Positions 30,857 to 40,956 of a stretch of DNA of 64,000 nucleotides are shown piece after piece (position 1 is the stretch's first letter; the number at the start of each line of letters is the position of its first letter). The position numbers were made by a program, and so were the translations under genes. Below the pieces are notes generated by a model. It was not told where the DNA came from, did not search any database, and saw only the letters and a list, made by a program, of their open reading frames with translations. This stretch comes from Kitasatospora paranensis (lineage in GTDB: Bacteria > Actinomycetota > Actinomycetes > Streptomycetales > Streptomycetaceae): positions 992,001 through 1,056,000 of the forward strand of contig NZ_BAABKV010000001.1 of assembly GCF_039544005.1 (NCBI RefSeq). Direction: 5' to 3'.

Positions 30857-31699
30857 GTGACCACGCACCACGCCGCGCCGCCGGCGACCGTCCGCCGCAC
30901 CGCCCGCCACCGCCGGTACCTGATGTGCCGCCCGGAGTTCTTCGAGGTGCGCTACGCGATCAACCCGTGGATGGACCCGAGCAAGCCGGTCGACACGGCC
31001 CTCGCCGTGGCCCAGTGGGAGCGGCTGCTGGCCCGCTACACCGAGGCCGGCCACACCGTCGAACTGATCGAGCCCGTCCCGGGCCTGCCCGACATGGTGT
31101 ACGCGGCGAACGGCGCCACCGTGGTCGACGGCCGGGTACTGGGCGCCCGTTTCCGCAACCCGGAACGGGCCGAGGAGGGCCCGGCGTACCTGCGGTGGTT
31201 CCGCGAGCACGGCTTCGGCCGGCTCCGCGACCCGGAGCACGTGAACGAGGGCGAGGGCGACTTCCTCGCCACCCGGAGCTGGATCCTCGCCGGCCGCGGC
31301 TTCCGGAGCACCCCGCTCGCCCACCTGGAGGCGCAGGAGTTCTTCGGCCGCCCGGTGCTGGGGCTCGACCTCGTCGACCCGCGCTACTACCACCTGGACA
31401 CGGCCCTGGCCGTGCTGGACGGCGACGAGATCATGTACAACCCCGAGGCGTTCTCCCCGGGCAGCCGGTCCGTACTGCGCCGGGTCTTCCCGGACGCCCT
31501 GCTCGCCTCGCCCGCCGACGCCGCGGCCTTCGGCCTGAACGCCGTGTGCGACGGGCTGAACGTCTTCCTCCCGGAGGCCGCCCAGGACCTGGCCGGTCAG
31601 CTCCGGGCCCGCGGCTACCGGCCGCGGCCGGTCGACCTGTCGGAGCTGCTCAAGGGCGGCGGCAGCGTCAAGTGCTGCACCCTGGAGCTGCGCCCCTGA
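30857..31699 (+). CDS. Dimethylarginine dimethylaminohydrolase / amidinotransferase-fold protein
   Basis: 280 residues of the pentein superfamily. MCRPEFFEVRYAINPWM at the N-terminus, the acidic substrate loop EGEGDF, the catalytic His in YYHLDTAL and the nucleophilic Cys in GGSVKCCTLEL match DDAH and related arginine-modifying enzymes, which hydrolyse methylarginines to citrulline. The gene follows the LuxR pair with a 45-base gap. It may be ordinary arginine metabolism, or it may supply or modify an arginine-derived residue for one of the neighbouring peptides; the sequence does not decide. Confidence 0.85.
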   Translation: MTTHHAAPPATVRRTARHRRYLMCRPEFFEVRYAINPWMDPSKPVDTALAVAQWERLLARYTEAGHTVELIEPVPGLPDMVYAANGATVVDGRVLGARFRNPERAEEGPAYLRWFREHGFGRLRDPEHVNEGEGDFLATRSWILAGRGFRSTPLAHLEAQEFFGRPVLGLDLVDPRYYHLDTALAVLDGDEIMYNPEAFSPGSRSVLRRVFPDALLASPADAAAFGLNAVCDGLNVFLPEAAQDLAGQLRARGYRPRPVDLSELLKGGGSVKCCTLELRP

Positions 31700-31726
31700 C
31701 CGGGCCGGCGGCGACCCGGCCGGGGT

Positions 31727-32443
31727 TCAGCGGGCCACCGGCGCCAGGCCGAGCGCGTCGGCGAGCGCGTCCATCTCGACGGCGAGCAGCGCGCCGGGGT
31801 CGTGCCCCATCCCCTGGTAGTGGCCCTCGACCTCCAGACTGACGACGCCGTGCAGGCGGGACCAGAGGACGAGGACCGCGGCGAGGACGGGCACCGGATC
31901 GGCCTGCGGTGCGTGTTCGTGCACCCAGGCGCCGACGGCCGGCGTCTCCTCGACCCACCGGCGCAGGCCACCGTGCAGGGCCTCGGCGGCGGGCCACGGC
32001 CGGCCCGCCCCCAGGACGGCCAGGAAGGGGCCGAGGACGGCGCGGGCGCTGTCGACGGTGTGCGGCGGGGCCTGGTAGCCCGCCGACGGGGTGCCGGCCA
32101 GCAGCAGGTAGCGGTGCGGCTGGCCGAGCGCCCAGGCCCGGTAGGCCTCGGCGAGCGCGTGCAGCCGGGCCCGGGCGGGCAGTTGGGCGGCCCCTTCCGC
32201 GGCGCCCCGGACGGCTGCGGCGACGTCGCCGTAGCCGTCCTCGATGAGGGCGGTCAGCAGGTCGTCGCGGTTGCGGAAGTACTTGTAGAGCGCGGGCCCG
32301 GAGACCCCCATCGACTTGGCGATGGCGTTGAGGCTGAGTGCGCCGGTGCCGCCCTCCGCGATCTGGTCCAGGGCGGCCTGCTTGATCTCGTCCTGGACCT
32401 GGGCCCGGTACCGCTGGCGCGGCGTCTGAGCGCTGTCGGGCAT
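31727..32443 (-). CDS. TetR family regulator
   Basis: 238 residues. The N-terminal TetR helix-turn-helix reads IKQAALDQIAEGGTGALSLNAIAKSMGVSGPALYKYFRNRDDL, followed by a C-terminal domain of the WHG/TetR_C type. The start is ATG 32443, with AAGGAG about 9 bases upstream. It is divergent from an NAD-dependent epimerase gene, and a 21-base palindrome lies between them, the usual layout for autorepression and control of the neighbour. Confidence 0.92.
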   Translation of the reverse strand: MPDSAQTPRQRYRAQVQDEIKQAALDQIAEGGTGALSLNAIAKSMGVSGPALYKYFRNRDDLLTALIEDGYGDVAAAVRGAAEGAAQLPARARLHALAEAYRAWALGQPHRYLLLAGTPSAGYQAPPHTVDSARAVLGPFLAVLGAGRPWPAAEALHGGLRRWVEETPAVGAWVHEHAPQADPVPVLAAVLVLWSRLHGVVSLEVEGHYQGMGHDPGALLAVEMDALADALGLAPVAR

Positions 32444-32530
32444 CGCGGTCGGCTCCTTCTGCTGGCGGCGTGCGGTCTGCACGGGTGACGGGACGGCGTG
32501 CGCACGTGATCGGCGACACACACTATAGAC

Positions 32531-32551
32531 AGAGTTAGAGGTTCTAACTCT
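32531..32551. promoter_or_regulatory. Probable TetR operator
   Basis: A perfect palindrome with 9-base arms, AGAGTTAGA-GGT-TCTAACTCT, in an AT-rich patch that stands out from the GC-rich surroundings. Likely -10 elements flank it: TATAGT reading toward the tetR gene (complement of 32522-32527) and TAGAAT/CTATAG reading toward the epimerase, so bound repressor would block both promoters. Confidence 0.8.
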
Positions 32552-32598
32552 AGAATGTGGCTATAGCCATCGCATCCACCGCGACCAAGGGAACCGCC

Positions 32599-33557
32599 AT
32601 GTCCGCTCCGCTCCACGTCGTGCTCGGCACCGGCCCCGCCGGCACCACCCTCGCCGAGGAACTGCTCCGCCGCGGCCACCGCGTCCGCACCGTCGACCGC
32701 AGCGGCCGCGGCGGGCTCCCCGGCGCCGAGGCCGTCGCCGCCGACCTCGGCGACCCGGCCGCCGCCCGCCGCGCGATCGAGGGCGCCGACGTCGTCCACC
32801 ACTGCGTCAACGTCGCGTACGAGCTCCAGGTGGAGGTGATGCCCCGGCTCCAGAAGGTCCTGCTCGACGCGGTGCAGGACACCGGCGCGCGCCTGGTGGT
32901 GATGGACACCCTGTACCCGTACGGTCCGTCCCTCGGCGAGCCCCTCACCGAGGACACCCCCTGGCGCGCCACCTCCCGCAAGGGCCGGATGCGCGCCGAA
33001 CTGGACGCGGCCTACCTGCGCGCCCACGAGGAGGGCCGCGCCCGGGTCGTGCTCGCCCGGGCCGCCGACTTCTACGGCCCGCGGGTGCTCAACTCCAGCC
33101 TCGGCGCGGCCACCTTCCCCGCGGCCCTGAGCGGCGGCACGGCGCTCGCCCTGGGCAGCCTCGACATGCCGCACAGCTTCACCTACATCGGCGACGTCGC
33201 CCGCGGCCTCGCCCGGCTCGGCGAGGAGCCGGACGCCTTCGGCCGGGTGTGGCACCTGCCCACCGTCGCCGCCCCCACCGTCCGGCACACCCTCGACCTC
33301 GTCGGACAGCTGACCGGCGTGCCGTTCGAGACCCACCTGCTGGACTCCCCCGCCCGTGGGGGCCGTTCGACGAGGGTTTCATGGCCGAGTACGCCGAGCT
33401 CTTCTACCAGCACACCGAGCCGCAGGTGATGGACTCCTCCGCGTTCGAGCGGACGTTCGGCGAGGCCCCGACCCCGCTCACCGAGGGGCTGGCCGCCACC
33501 GTGGCCTGGTACCGCGCCTTCCTGGCCGCGCAGGCGCAGCCGCCCGCCGGCCACTGA
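32599..33557 (+). CDS. NAD-dependent epimerase/dehydratase family protein (one apparent frameshift)
   Basis: About 320 residues. The N-terminal Rossmann motif is VLGTGPAGTTLAEELLRRGHRV; MDTLYPYGPS and the FYGPRV region follow. The family reduces or epimerises nucleotide sugars and other small ketones. The frame breaks in the C5 run at 33347-33351 and resumes as PWGPFDEGFMAEYAELFYQH, so one base is probably missing. Divergent from and presumably repressed by the TetR protein. Substrate unknown. Confidence 0.85.
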
Positions 33558-33593
33558 CCGGCGGGCCGGGAGCGGCAGGAAGCCGGGAGCCCT

Positions 33594-33657
33594 GGAGGCC
33601 TGGAGGCCCGGAGGCCCGGAGGCCCGGAGGCCCGGAGGCCCGGAGGCCCGGAGGCGC
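33594..33657. repeat. 8-bp tandem repeat GGAGGCCC
   Basis: About eight head-to-tail copies of GGAGGCCC, the first and last imperfect, follow the epimerase stop. Simple-sequence arrays like this are prone to slippage. The remainder of the 33558-33908 gap shows GC-rich DNA and no gene. Confidence 0.85.
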
Positions 33658-33908
33658 GGCGCGGGCCGGGCGGCCGTCGGGGAACGGGCCGCCCGGCCCC
33701 GCCCTCACCGGGGCGGCCGAGCCCGGCGGGCGGAGCGCCGTCCGACGGGACAGGGTGGGAGGAGACTGGGACCGCTGCGCCGGCGGTCCCGACACCCCCG
33801 ACCGGAGGGACGACTCCTCACCCCCTGCCTTCTCCCTGCCCGCTCCCCTACCGTTCCCGGGCGCGCTCCCGCGCGCCCCACGTGTGTGCTGGAAGGTGGC
33901 CGACGCAC

Positions 33909-35902
33909 GTGGACGACCACCCCCTCCTCGACCCGAAAGCGTTCGACACGGCGATCGTCGCGGTCGCGGTCATGGCCGGCCGGGACCACCGGCTGATCTA
34001 CCACAACCGGGCCTTCGCCGCCCTGTTCGGCGGGCGCACCAACGGCCTGCCGGCCCGGCTGGCCTTCCCCGAGCCCGAGGCCGACCCGTTCCTCGCCCTG
34101 CTGGACGACGTCCGCGACCGGCACCGGGCCCGCCAGGTCACCGCCGCCCGCACCACCGCCCCGACCGCCCCCGGACGTCGGCACTTCGTCTACAGCGCCA
34201 GCCCCGTCACCACCCCCGAGGGCCCGGGCGTCCTGGCCCTCGCCATCGACACCACCGCCGAGGCGGTGGCCCTGCGCCGGTACCGGGCCCTGGTCTCCGC
34301 CGTCTCCCAGATGGTGTGGGTGCTGCGCCCGGACGGCACCGCTGCCGAACTCGTCCCCGGCTGGGAGCGGTTCACCGGCACGCCGTGGCGGCCGCGGGTC
34401 GGCCCAGGATGGCTGCACTCCATCCACCCGCGCGACCGGGCGCGGCTGCTCGGCGCCTGGCGGGACGCCGCGACCGGGGCGACCCCGATGTTCCAGTGCT
34501 CGTTCCGCGTCCGGGCCGCCTCCGGCGAGTTCCGGCACGTCCGCTCACGCGCCGTCCCGGTCGCCGACGAGAGCGGCACCGTCACCGAGTGGATCGGCGC
34601 CACCGCGGACATCGAGGACCACTGGCGTGCCCGGCTGCGCCAGCGCCTGCTGGCCCAGGTCGCGGACGCCACCGGCCACAGCCTGACCGACGCCTTCGGC
34701 GCCATGGCCCGCGTCGTCGTCCCCGAGCTCACCGACGCCTGCCTCGTCCTACTGCTCCCGCAGGGCGCCGAGCAGCAACCCGGGGGCGCGCTGACCGCCT
34801 CCCGGATCGCCACCGCCACCCGCGCGGGCCTGGCCGCACCGCCCGCGATGCGCCACCAGAGCGTCGTGCTCGGCCCCGAGGCCGCTCGGGCAATCACGGA
34901 CGGCGAGCCCTTCCTGATCGGCTTCCCGGTCGGGCGGGTGCCGCCGGGCATCGTGCCGGAGGTCTCGATGCGATGGCTCACCGCGACCCGCGCCACCAGC
35001 CTCGCGATCATCCCGATGACCGTCGACGGCACGGTGCTCGCCTATGCCGCCGCCGCGAGCTGCGGCAACAGCCCGCCTCCCAGCAAGGCCGACCTCGCCC
35101 TGCTCCGCGAGGTCCTCCAGACCGCGCAACGGCCGCTGCGCCAGGCCCTCGACCACCAGCGCGCCCGGCAGACCGCACTCACCCTGCAGCGCGCCCAGCT
35201 CTCCCCCACGCCCGCCGTCCCCGGGGCCGAGATCGCCGCGCACTACCAGCCGGCCGCGACCACCGCCGAGATCGGCGGCGACTGGTACGACGCCTTCGTG
35301 CTGCCGGACGGCGCCGTCGTCCTCGACATCGGCGACGTCGCGGGCCACGACCTGAACGCGGCGACGGCCATGGGACAGATGCGCAGCATGCTGCGCGCCC
35401 TTGCGTACAACAGGCCCCCGGGAAGACACCGGCGGACGTCCTCGCCCAGCTCGACAACGTCGGCGACGGCCTGACGGTCGCGGCGTTCGCCACCGCCATC
35501 CACACCCGTCTCACCCCCACCGACCGCGGCTGGCTGGCGGCCTGGTCGAATGCCGGCCATCCGCCCCCGCTGCTGCTGCCCGCCTCGGGGCCCGCCCGGT
35601 TCCTCACCGCCGCCGAGCAGGACCCGCCGCTGTGCGTCGCCCCCGGCACGGCGCGGACCGTCCAGCAGGTGCTCCTCGCGCCCGGCGACACGCTGTTGCT
35701 CTTCACGGACGGCCTGGTGGAACGGCCGACGGCCCAGATCGGCGAAGGGCTGCGGCAGCTCGCCGTCGCCGCCGCCGGCCACCGCCACCTGGCCCTGGAG
35801 CCGCTGCTCCACCGGCTCCAGGAGCTCAGCGACGGGCGGGACGACACCGCGATGATCGCCTTCCGGGCCCGTCCGGTCGAGCCGTCGGCGGCCGGGCACT
35901 GA
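33909..35902 (+). CDS. PAS-GAF-PP2C (SpoIIE-type) serine phosphatase (one apparent frameshift)
   Basis: About 664 residues. Two PAS-like regions (IYHNRAFAALFGG; then MVWVLRPDGTAAELVPGWERFTG with a PAC region RAASGEFRHVRSRAVPV) lead to a GAF-like region (about 230-400). A C-terminal SpoIIE/PP2C domain follows, with metal-binding AEIGGDWYDAF and VLDIGDVAGH, and DTLLLFTDGLVER and GRDDTAMIAF near the end. Such proteins dephosphorylate anti-sigma-factor antagonists in partner-switching cascades in response to a sensed signal. The break at 35420-35422 (G3 run) is joined by one added G (NRPPGKTPADVLAQL). GTG 33909 is the preferred start. Confidence 0.88.
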
Positions 35903-36011
35903 GCGGGGGCCCTGACCGGGCCCTGCCCGGGGGCGGGAGCGGGGCCGGCGGTTGCCAGCCGACGGTGCAGAGCCGTTGAACCCCGGGGAATCGATCATCT
36001 AGGGTGCGCCT

Positions 36012-36857
36012 GTGGCCGATCATGGGACCAACGACGATCACGGGACCGACGACGGGCTGTGGGCCGAGTTCGACCGGGAGTTCGGGAAGAACAACGCGGC
36101 ACACGAACCGACCGCGGCCGAACGGCAGGCCGGACGGACGACCGGGCCCGCCCGCAGCCGCCGCAGGCCGTGGGCGGCCGCACTGGCGGCCGCACTGGCG
36201 GCCGGCCTGGCGGTGCTGAGCGGCCTGTCCGCGTTCCTGCTCTGGCCCGGGCCCGGCGGGAGCCCGGCCGTGCGTTCGGTGTCCTCGGCGACCGGGGCGG
36301 CACCGCCCTCCGTGACCGCTCCGAGCGGGTCCGCGGCGGCTTCCGCGACGGCTCCGGGGGTGGCCTCCGGTGCGACGCCGACCGCCGCCGCACCGCTCTC
36401 GGTCTTCCCGGCCCAGGTCCGGGGCCACACCCTGCTGGCCAAGGCCACCCACCCGAGCTGCACCGACCCGGACACCGTCGCACCCACCCTCGCCGGGCTG
36501 CTCGCCCGGGGCCACGGCTGCCTCGGCGTGGACACCGCCCTCTACCGGGACGCCGGGGGCGACCGGTTCACCCTGGTGCTGTTCACTCTCAAGGACCCGG
36601 TGGAGGCGGTCACGCTGGCCATGACGCTCGGCACCCGCCCGGACGACCACCAGGTCGCCGTCCAGGAGCCGCCGAAGGACTCCGGGCTGCGCGCCCTGCC
36701 CGCCGACAGCGGTCTCGTCCAGACGTTCGCCGGCCGGGGCCACACCCTGCTGGTCGGCCTCGCCCAGTGGGCGGACGGCCGGAGCAGCGACTTCAACGCC
36801 CTGGTCGGCGGGCTCACCCCGCTGACCGACGCGGTCCTGGCCGGGACGCCCAGCTGA
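36012..36857 (+). CDS. Membrane-anchored protein of unknown function
   Basis: 281 residues: an acidic N-terminal cytoplasmic part (WAEFDREFGKNNAAHE), one membrane helix at about 55-80 (AAALAAALAAGLAVLSGLSAFLLWP), a Ser/Ala/Pro/Thr-rich linker to about residue 135, and a compact extracellular domain with two cysteines (SCTDPDT, GHGCLGVD) that may form a disulfide. It follows the phosphatase gene in the same direction. I do not recognise the extracellular domain. Confidence 0.75.
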   Translation: MADHGTNDDHGTDDGLWAEFDREFGKNNAAHEPTAAERQAGRTTGPARSRRRPWAAALAAALAAGLAVLSGLSAFLLWPGPGGSPAVRSVSSATGAAPPSVTAPSGSAAASATAPGVASGATPTAAAPLSVFPAQVRGHTLLAKATHPSCTDPDTVAPTLAGLLARGHGCLGVDTALYRDAGGDRFTLVLFTLKDPVEAVTLAMTLGTRPDDHQVAVQEPPKDSGLRALPADSGLVQTFAGRGHTLLVGLAQWADGRSSDFNALVGGLTPLTDAVLAGTPS

Positions 36858-36916
36858 CCGGGCCGCCCGACAGGGAGGGACGGCACGGAGCGACCGCACA
36901 GGAGAGGACAGCACGG

Positions 36917-37447
36917 ATGGCCGGGCAGCACGACGGGGGCCTCTACCCCTACCGGATACGCGGCCGTGAGCGCAGCGGCCTGGTGGTGTGGGTGAACGGT
37001 ACGGACGGGTCGGACGACCGGGTGCTCACCGAGCCGGGGACAGACGGCCCCCGGGTACCGATCTTCGTGACGGGCCGGCAGGCGACGGCCCGTCTGCGGC
37101 GCGGCGGCCTGGCCCTGGAGACTCCCGAGTACCACACCCTGGAACTGGAGCGGGTCCAGCACTGGCTGGCCGACCCCGCGCGCCGGCGGCCGCCGTGGGG
37201 CGAAGTCCTGTGCGCATGGAACTTCTTCGAGGACCTGGCCCGCGGCCTGTCCCCGGAGTCCGGCACGGCCGTGGCCGACCTGCTGCCCGCCCAGGGCCCC
37301 GTCCACGACAGCGCCTACCACGCCATCTTCGAAGCACCACCGGACCGCCGGTGGACACCCGCGGAACAGCGCGCCGTGATCGACCTGCTCACCGCCGGCA
37401 CAGCCCTGTGGAACACCTGCCCGATCGTCAGGAACCCCCGGTGGTGA
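36917..37447 (+). CDS. Hypothetical protein
   Basis: 176 residues, soluble, starting MAGQHDGGLYPYRIRGRERS; no recognised domain. A central stretch, WGEVLCAWNFFEDLARGL, is amphipathic, and the composition and codon use are those of a normal gene of this genome. It is 59 bases downstream of the membrane-anchored protein gene, so possibly the same transcript. Confidence 0.7.
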   Translation: MAGQHDGGLYPYRIRGRERSGLVVWVNGTDGSDDRVLTEPGTDGPRVPIFVTGRQATARLRRGGLALETPEYHTLELERVQHWLADPARRRPPWGEVLCAWNFFEDLARGLSPESGTAVADLLPAQGPVHDSAYHAIFEAPPDRRWTPAEQRAVIDLLTAGTALWNTCPIVRNPRW

Positions 37448-37526
37448 CGCTCCCGCCGTCCTGACGACCTGACAACCTCCTTACGGGATGGCGTCGGCGC
37501 GACAGCCGGGGCTATCGTGCACGGCC

Positions 37527-38132
37527 ATGGGAGAGCTGATCGTTGTCCGGCACGGCCAGACCGAATGGAGCCTGTCGGGTCGGCACGCCGGCCGTACCGA
37601 CGTTGCGCTGACCGATGCGGGTGAGGCCACAGCCAGGGCGCTCGCGCCGAGGCTGGCCCTGCGTCGTCCGGTCGCGGTGTTCAGCAGTCCGCTGAGCCGT
37701 GCGATGCGGACGGCCGAGCTCGCGGGCCTGGCCGGTGTCACGCCCGATCCGGACCTGGTGGAGTGGGACTACGGCGGCTACGAAGGCCTGACCGCCGAGC
37801 AGATCCGGCAGACGCGGCCCGGATGGGATCTGTGGCGGGACGGTGTCCTCCCCGGCGGCACCGCCCACCCCGGCGGCACCGCCCATACCGGCGAGCAGCT
37901 CCAGCAGGTGGCCGCGCGCACGGACGCGGCACTGGACCGGATCCGGCCGCTGCTGGAGGCGGGCGACGTCGCCGTGGTCGCTCACGGCCATCTGGCGCGC
38001 GTGCTCACCGTGCGCTGGCTCGGGCTCGACGCCTCCGCCGCCCGCCTGCTCGGCCATCCGGCCCCGGGCACTCTCGGTTTCCTGGCCGTCGAGCACGGGC
38101 AGCCGGTCATCTCCGCCTGGAACGTCCCGTAG
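37527..38132 (+). CDS. Histidine phosphatase family protein
   Basis: 201 residues of the phosphoglycerate mutase-like superfamily. The catalytic RHG motif is at the start (LIVVRHGQTEWSLSGRHAGRTDV), WDYGGYEGLT follows, and the second catalytic His is in VAVVAHGHLARVL. Family members act on sugar phosphates, cobalamin precursors or phosphoproteins; the substrate is not evident. It stands alone. Confidence 0.9.
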   Translation: MGELIVVRHGQTEWSLSGRHAGRTDVALTDAGEATARALAPRLALRRPVAVFSSPLSRAMRTAELAGLAGVTPDPDLVEWDYGGYEGLTAEQIRQTRPGWDLWRDGVLPGGTAHPGGTAHTGEQLQQVAARTDAALDRIRPLLEAGDVAVVAHGHLARVLTVRWLGLDASAARLLGHPAPGTLGFLAVEHGQPVISAWNVP

Positions 38133-38317
38133 CAGCGGGCCGGGCGAGGTCCTGGCCGTCCCCGGTCGCACCCCGCGTCGGGCGCTGCACACATCCGGCC
38201 GTCCGGGGCGTAACCGGGCGGGGACGGCGGGGGTTGGTGCGGGTATGACGACTCTGCCCCGGATGCCGCTCCTCCCCCGCCGACCGGTCCGGCCTGGGCG
38301 TACGGGGGTGGCCGGCC

Positions 38318-38764
38318 GTGCCTGACGCTCTCGACTCCGGGCACCGCAAGCCCGTCGCACCGCCGGCCGGCCATGAACAACCCGCCACCACCCGCGGCGG
38401 CACCCGCGTGCCGCCGGCGCAGCGCTCCCCGCTCACTGCGGGTCAGCGCGCCGCTTCCCAACTGCTCGCGCTGCGCGAGGTGGTGCTGCCCGCCGCGGTG
38501 ATCGCCGCCGCGGTGGAGCTCCTCGCCGACCACCTCGACCACGAGGGGGATGCCGTGACCCGCGAGGCAACCGCCGCCGTCCTGACCCGGCTGCGCGAGG
38601 CCGTCGACCCGGCCACTGACATCGCACGGCCCAGGACGCCGCATCCCTGCCGCGCGGCTGTCCGCGCCGATGACCGCCACCCACCCAGGCGGTCGGCAAT
38701 CGAACGCCAATCCGCCGTCAACCGGCCCGGTGCATGCTCGTCGCGGCAACGACGAGGGGGCACC
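38318..38764 (+). CDS. Possible small hypothetical protein
   Basis: The frame from GTG 38318 has GC-rich third positions and a helical middle part (QLLALREVVLPAAVIAAAVELLADHL) that looks like protein. It has no stop before the monooxygenase frame it shares, so its true end is unknown. It may be a separate gene with a missing base before its stop. Low confidence. Confidence 0.3.
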
Positions 38765-40224
38765 GTGGACGAGGACACCAGAGCCGGCGACGGCACCGGC
38801 GGCAAGAGCAGCGGCATGAGCCACGGCAGCAGCGGCGCCGGGCACGCGGTCGTCGCCGGGGCGGGGATCGGCGGGCTGCTGGCCGCACGCGTCCTGAGCG
38901 AGACGTACGGGCGGGTCAGTCTGATCGACCGCGACGCGCTGTCCGCGGCCGGGGCCCGCGCCGCGGCGTACCTCAGAGCCGCCACGCGCACGGGCTGCTC
39001 TCCCGGGGCTTCGAGGTACTGCAGGAGCTCTTCCCGGGTCTGGCCGTCGATCTGGCCGCGCGCGGGGCGCTCGTCCGGGACGCGCAGGCGGACGTGCGGT
39101 GGTTCAACGACGGCCACCGATTGCAGCCGGGTGCCTCGCAGTTGCCGTGTCTGCTGGTGAGCCGGCCCGAGCTGGAGCACTACCTGCGGTCCCGGGTGGC
39201 CGCCCTCCCCGGTGTGGAGATCCACGAGCGCTGCGAGGTCGTCGAGCCGGTGGCCGAAGGCGCCGACGGGGCCGGGGGACGGATCACCGGGGTGCGGCTG
39301 CTGCGGGTGAACTCCGAGCCCGAGGTGGTGGCCGCCGAACTCTTCGTGGACGCCACCGGACGCGGCAACCGCGGTGCCACCTGGCTGCGCGCGCTGGGCT
39401 ACGACCCCGCCCCGGAGGAGCGGATCGACTCCGGTCTGGTGTACGTCTCACGGGAGTACCGGCGACGGCCGGACGACGCGGAGGCGGACGCGTACCTCGT
39501 CGGGGCGGAGGCGGACGCGCCGCGCGGCGGCGTGGCGCTCAGTGCCGAGGGCGACCGCTGGCTGGTCACGCTCTTCGGCATGGCCGACGACGTGCCGCCC
39601 ACCGACCCGGCCGGCTACCACGCGTTCGCGGCCCGGCTGCCCGTGCCGGACCTGTACCACCTGCTGCAGCGGCTCGAACCGCTGAGCGCCCCGCGCCTGA
39701 TGCGCATCCCGGTCTCCGTCCGCCACCGGTACGAGCGGCTGGAGCGGTTCCCGGAGGGCTATCTGGTGCTCGGCGACGCACTCTGCCAGTTCAACCCCTC
39801 GTACGGGCAGGGCATGACGGTCGCCGCGTGCGAGGCCGCCGCCCTGCGGGAGTGCCTCGCGCAGAACCCGGGGGACGGGCTCGCCGGGCGCTTCTTCCGA
39901 CGCGCCGCCCGCATCACCGACGTGCCGTGGGACATGTCCGTCGGCGGCGACCTGCGGTTCCCGTTCGTCGAGGGCCCGCGGACGGCGCGTGTGCGGCTGC
40001 TCAACCGCTATGTCGCGCGCCTGCACCGCGCCGCCGCGGCGCACCCGTCGGTGGGACGCGCGTTCCTGCGCGTGGCCAACCTGCAGGACCCGCCGCAGCG
40101 CCTGTTCGCTCCTGCGGTGCTCGGCCGCGTTTTGCTGACCCGCCCGCCGGCGCGGTCGATGGATGCGCCCGAGGCCGCGGGGCGGCGGGCCCGGTCGACC
40201 GGTCGGAGGACGCTCTCCTCGTAG
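38765..40224 (+). CDS. FAD-dependent monooxygenase/oxidoreductase (one apparent frameshift)
   Basis: About 486 residues. FAD-binding GxGxxG is in HAVVAGAGIGGLLAARVL; PQSRHAHGLLSRGFEVLQELFPG, LFVDATGRGNRGATWL and the second FAD motif YLVLGDALCQFNPSYGQGM are typical of the PheA/UbiH-like flavin family. The frame changes between about 38960 and 38985 and needs one extra base. GTG 38765 is the likely start; ATG 38816 is the alternative. Substrate unknown. It is not adjacent to either biosynthetic locus. Confidence 0.85.
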
Positions 40225-40225
40225 A

Positions 40226-40270
40226 CGCTGTCCTAGAAGTCGCTGTCCTCGAAGTCGCTGTCCTCGAAGT
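40226..40270. repeat. Three 15-bp tandem repeats
   Basis: CGCTGTCCTCGAAGT is repeated at 40226 (one mismatch), 40241 and 40256, just after the monooxygenase stop. The gap up to 40341 contains no gene. Confidence 0.85.
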
Positions 40271-40341
40271 CGCGCACCCAACCGTCCGCCCTGACCCCGG
40301 CTCTCTGGCCCTCTGGCCCTCTGTCCTGAGTCACGACGGCG

Positions 40342-40893
40342 TCAGACTTCGGTCAGCTCCACGAGTTTCAGGACGGTGTTCCAGTTGCGAGTGGTGGCGA
40401 CGATGCCCTTCGCCGGCGCCCCCTTGGCCAGGGCCTCGGCCAGCTTGGACCGCCCGAGGCCGTCGGGGGCGTAGAGGTAGAGTGCGCGGTCGCCCAGCCG
40501 GAACTCCTCGGGAAGGTAGGCGGCCGGGTCGAGCGAGGCGAACCGCGCAGCATCGACCGGCGCGGAGAAGTACGTGACGTGCAGTTGCCTGCCCTCCAGT
40601 GTGGCCGCCGGGAACGGGCAGGCATCGGCCACGGCGCCGAGGTACGCGTGGTCGCGGACCAGCACCTCCACCGGGAAACCGAAGTGCTCCTCGATGGCCT
40701 CGCGCAGCCCGGCCGCGATCACGTCCTCGTCCTGTTCGACGCTGGTGAAGGCCGCGTTGCCGCTCTGCAGGTACGTGCGCACCTCGCCGTGGCCCAGACC
40801 GGTGAGCAGGGCGCGCAGGTCCGCCATCGGGACCTTCTTGTGGCCGCCCACATTGATGCCGCGCAGCAGCGCCGCGTACGCCTTGGTCGTCAT
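40342..40893 (-). CDS. DUF1697 family protein
   Basis: 183 residues with the DUF1697 signature: YAALLRGINVGGHKKVPMADLRALL at the start, VRTYLQSGNAAF, LHVTYFSAP and RNWNTVLKLVEL at the end. Small soluble proteins of unknown function, widespread in actinomycetes. It is transcribed in the same direction as the upstream oxidoreductase with a 63-base gap. Confidence 0.9.
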   Translation of the reverse strand: MTTKAYAALLRGINVGGHKKVPMADLRALLTGLGHGEVRTYLQSGNAAFTSVEQDEDVIAAGLREAIEEHFGFPVEVLVRDHAYLGAVADACPFPAATLEGRQLHVTYFSAPVDAARFASLDPAAYLPEEFRLGDRALYLYAPDGLGRSKLAEALAKGAPAKGIVATTRNWNTVLKLVELTEV

Positions 40894-40956
40894 CCGCCCA
40901 CCCTACGAGAGCCCGCCGACAACGGGCGGGGAACGCCGCGGCACCGCCCGGACCGC

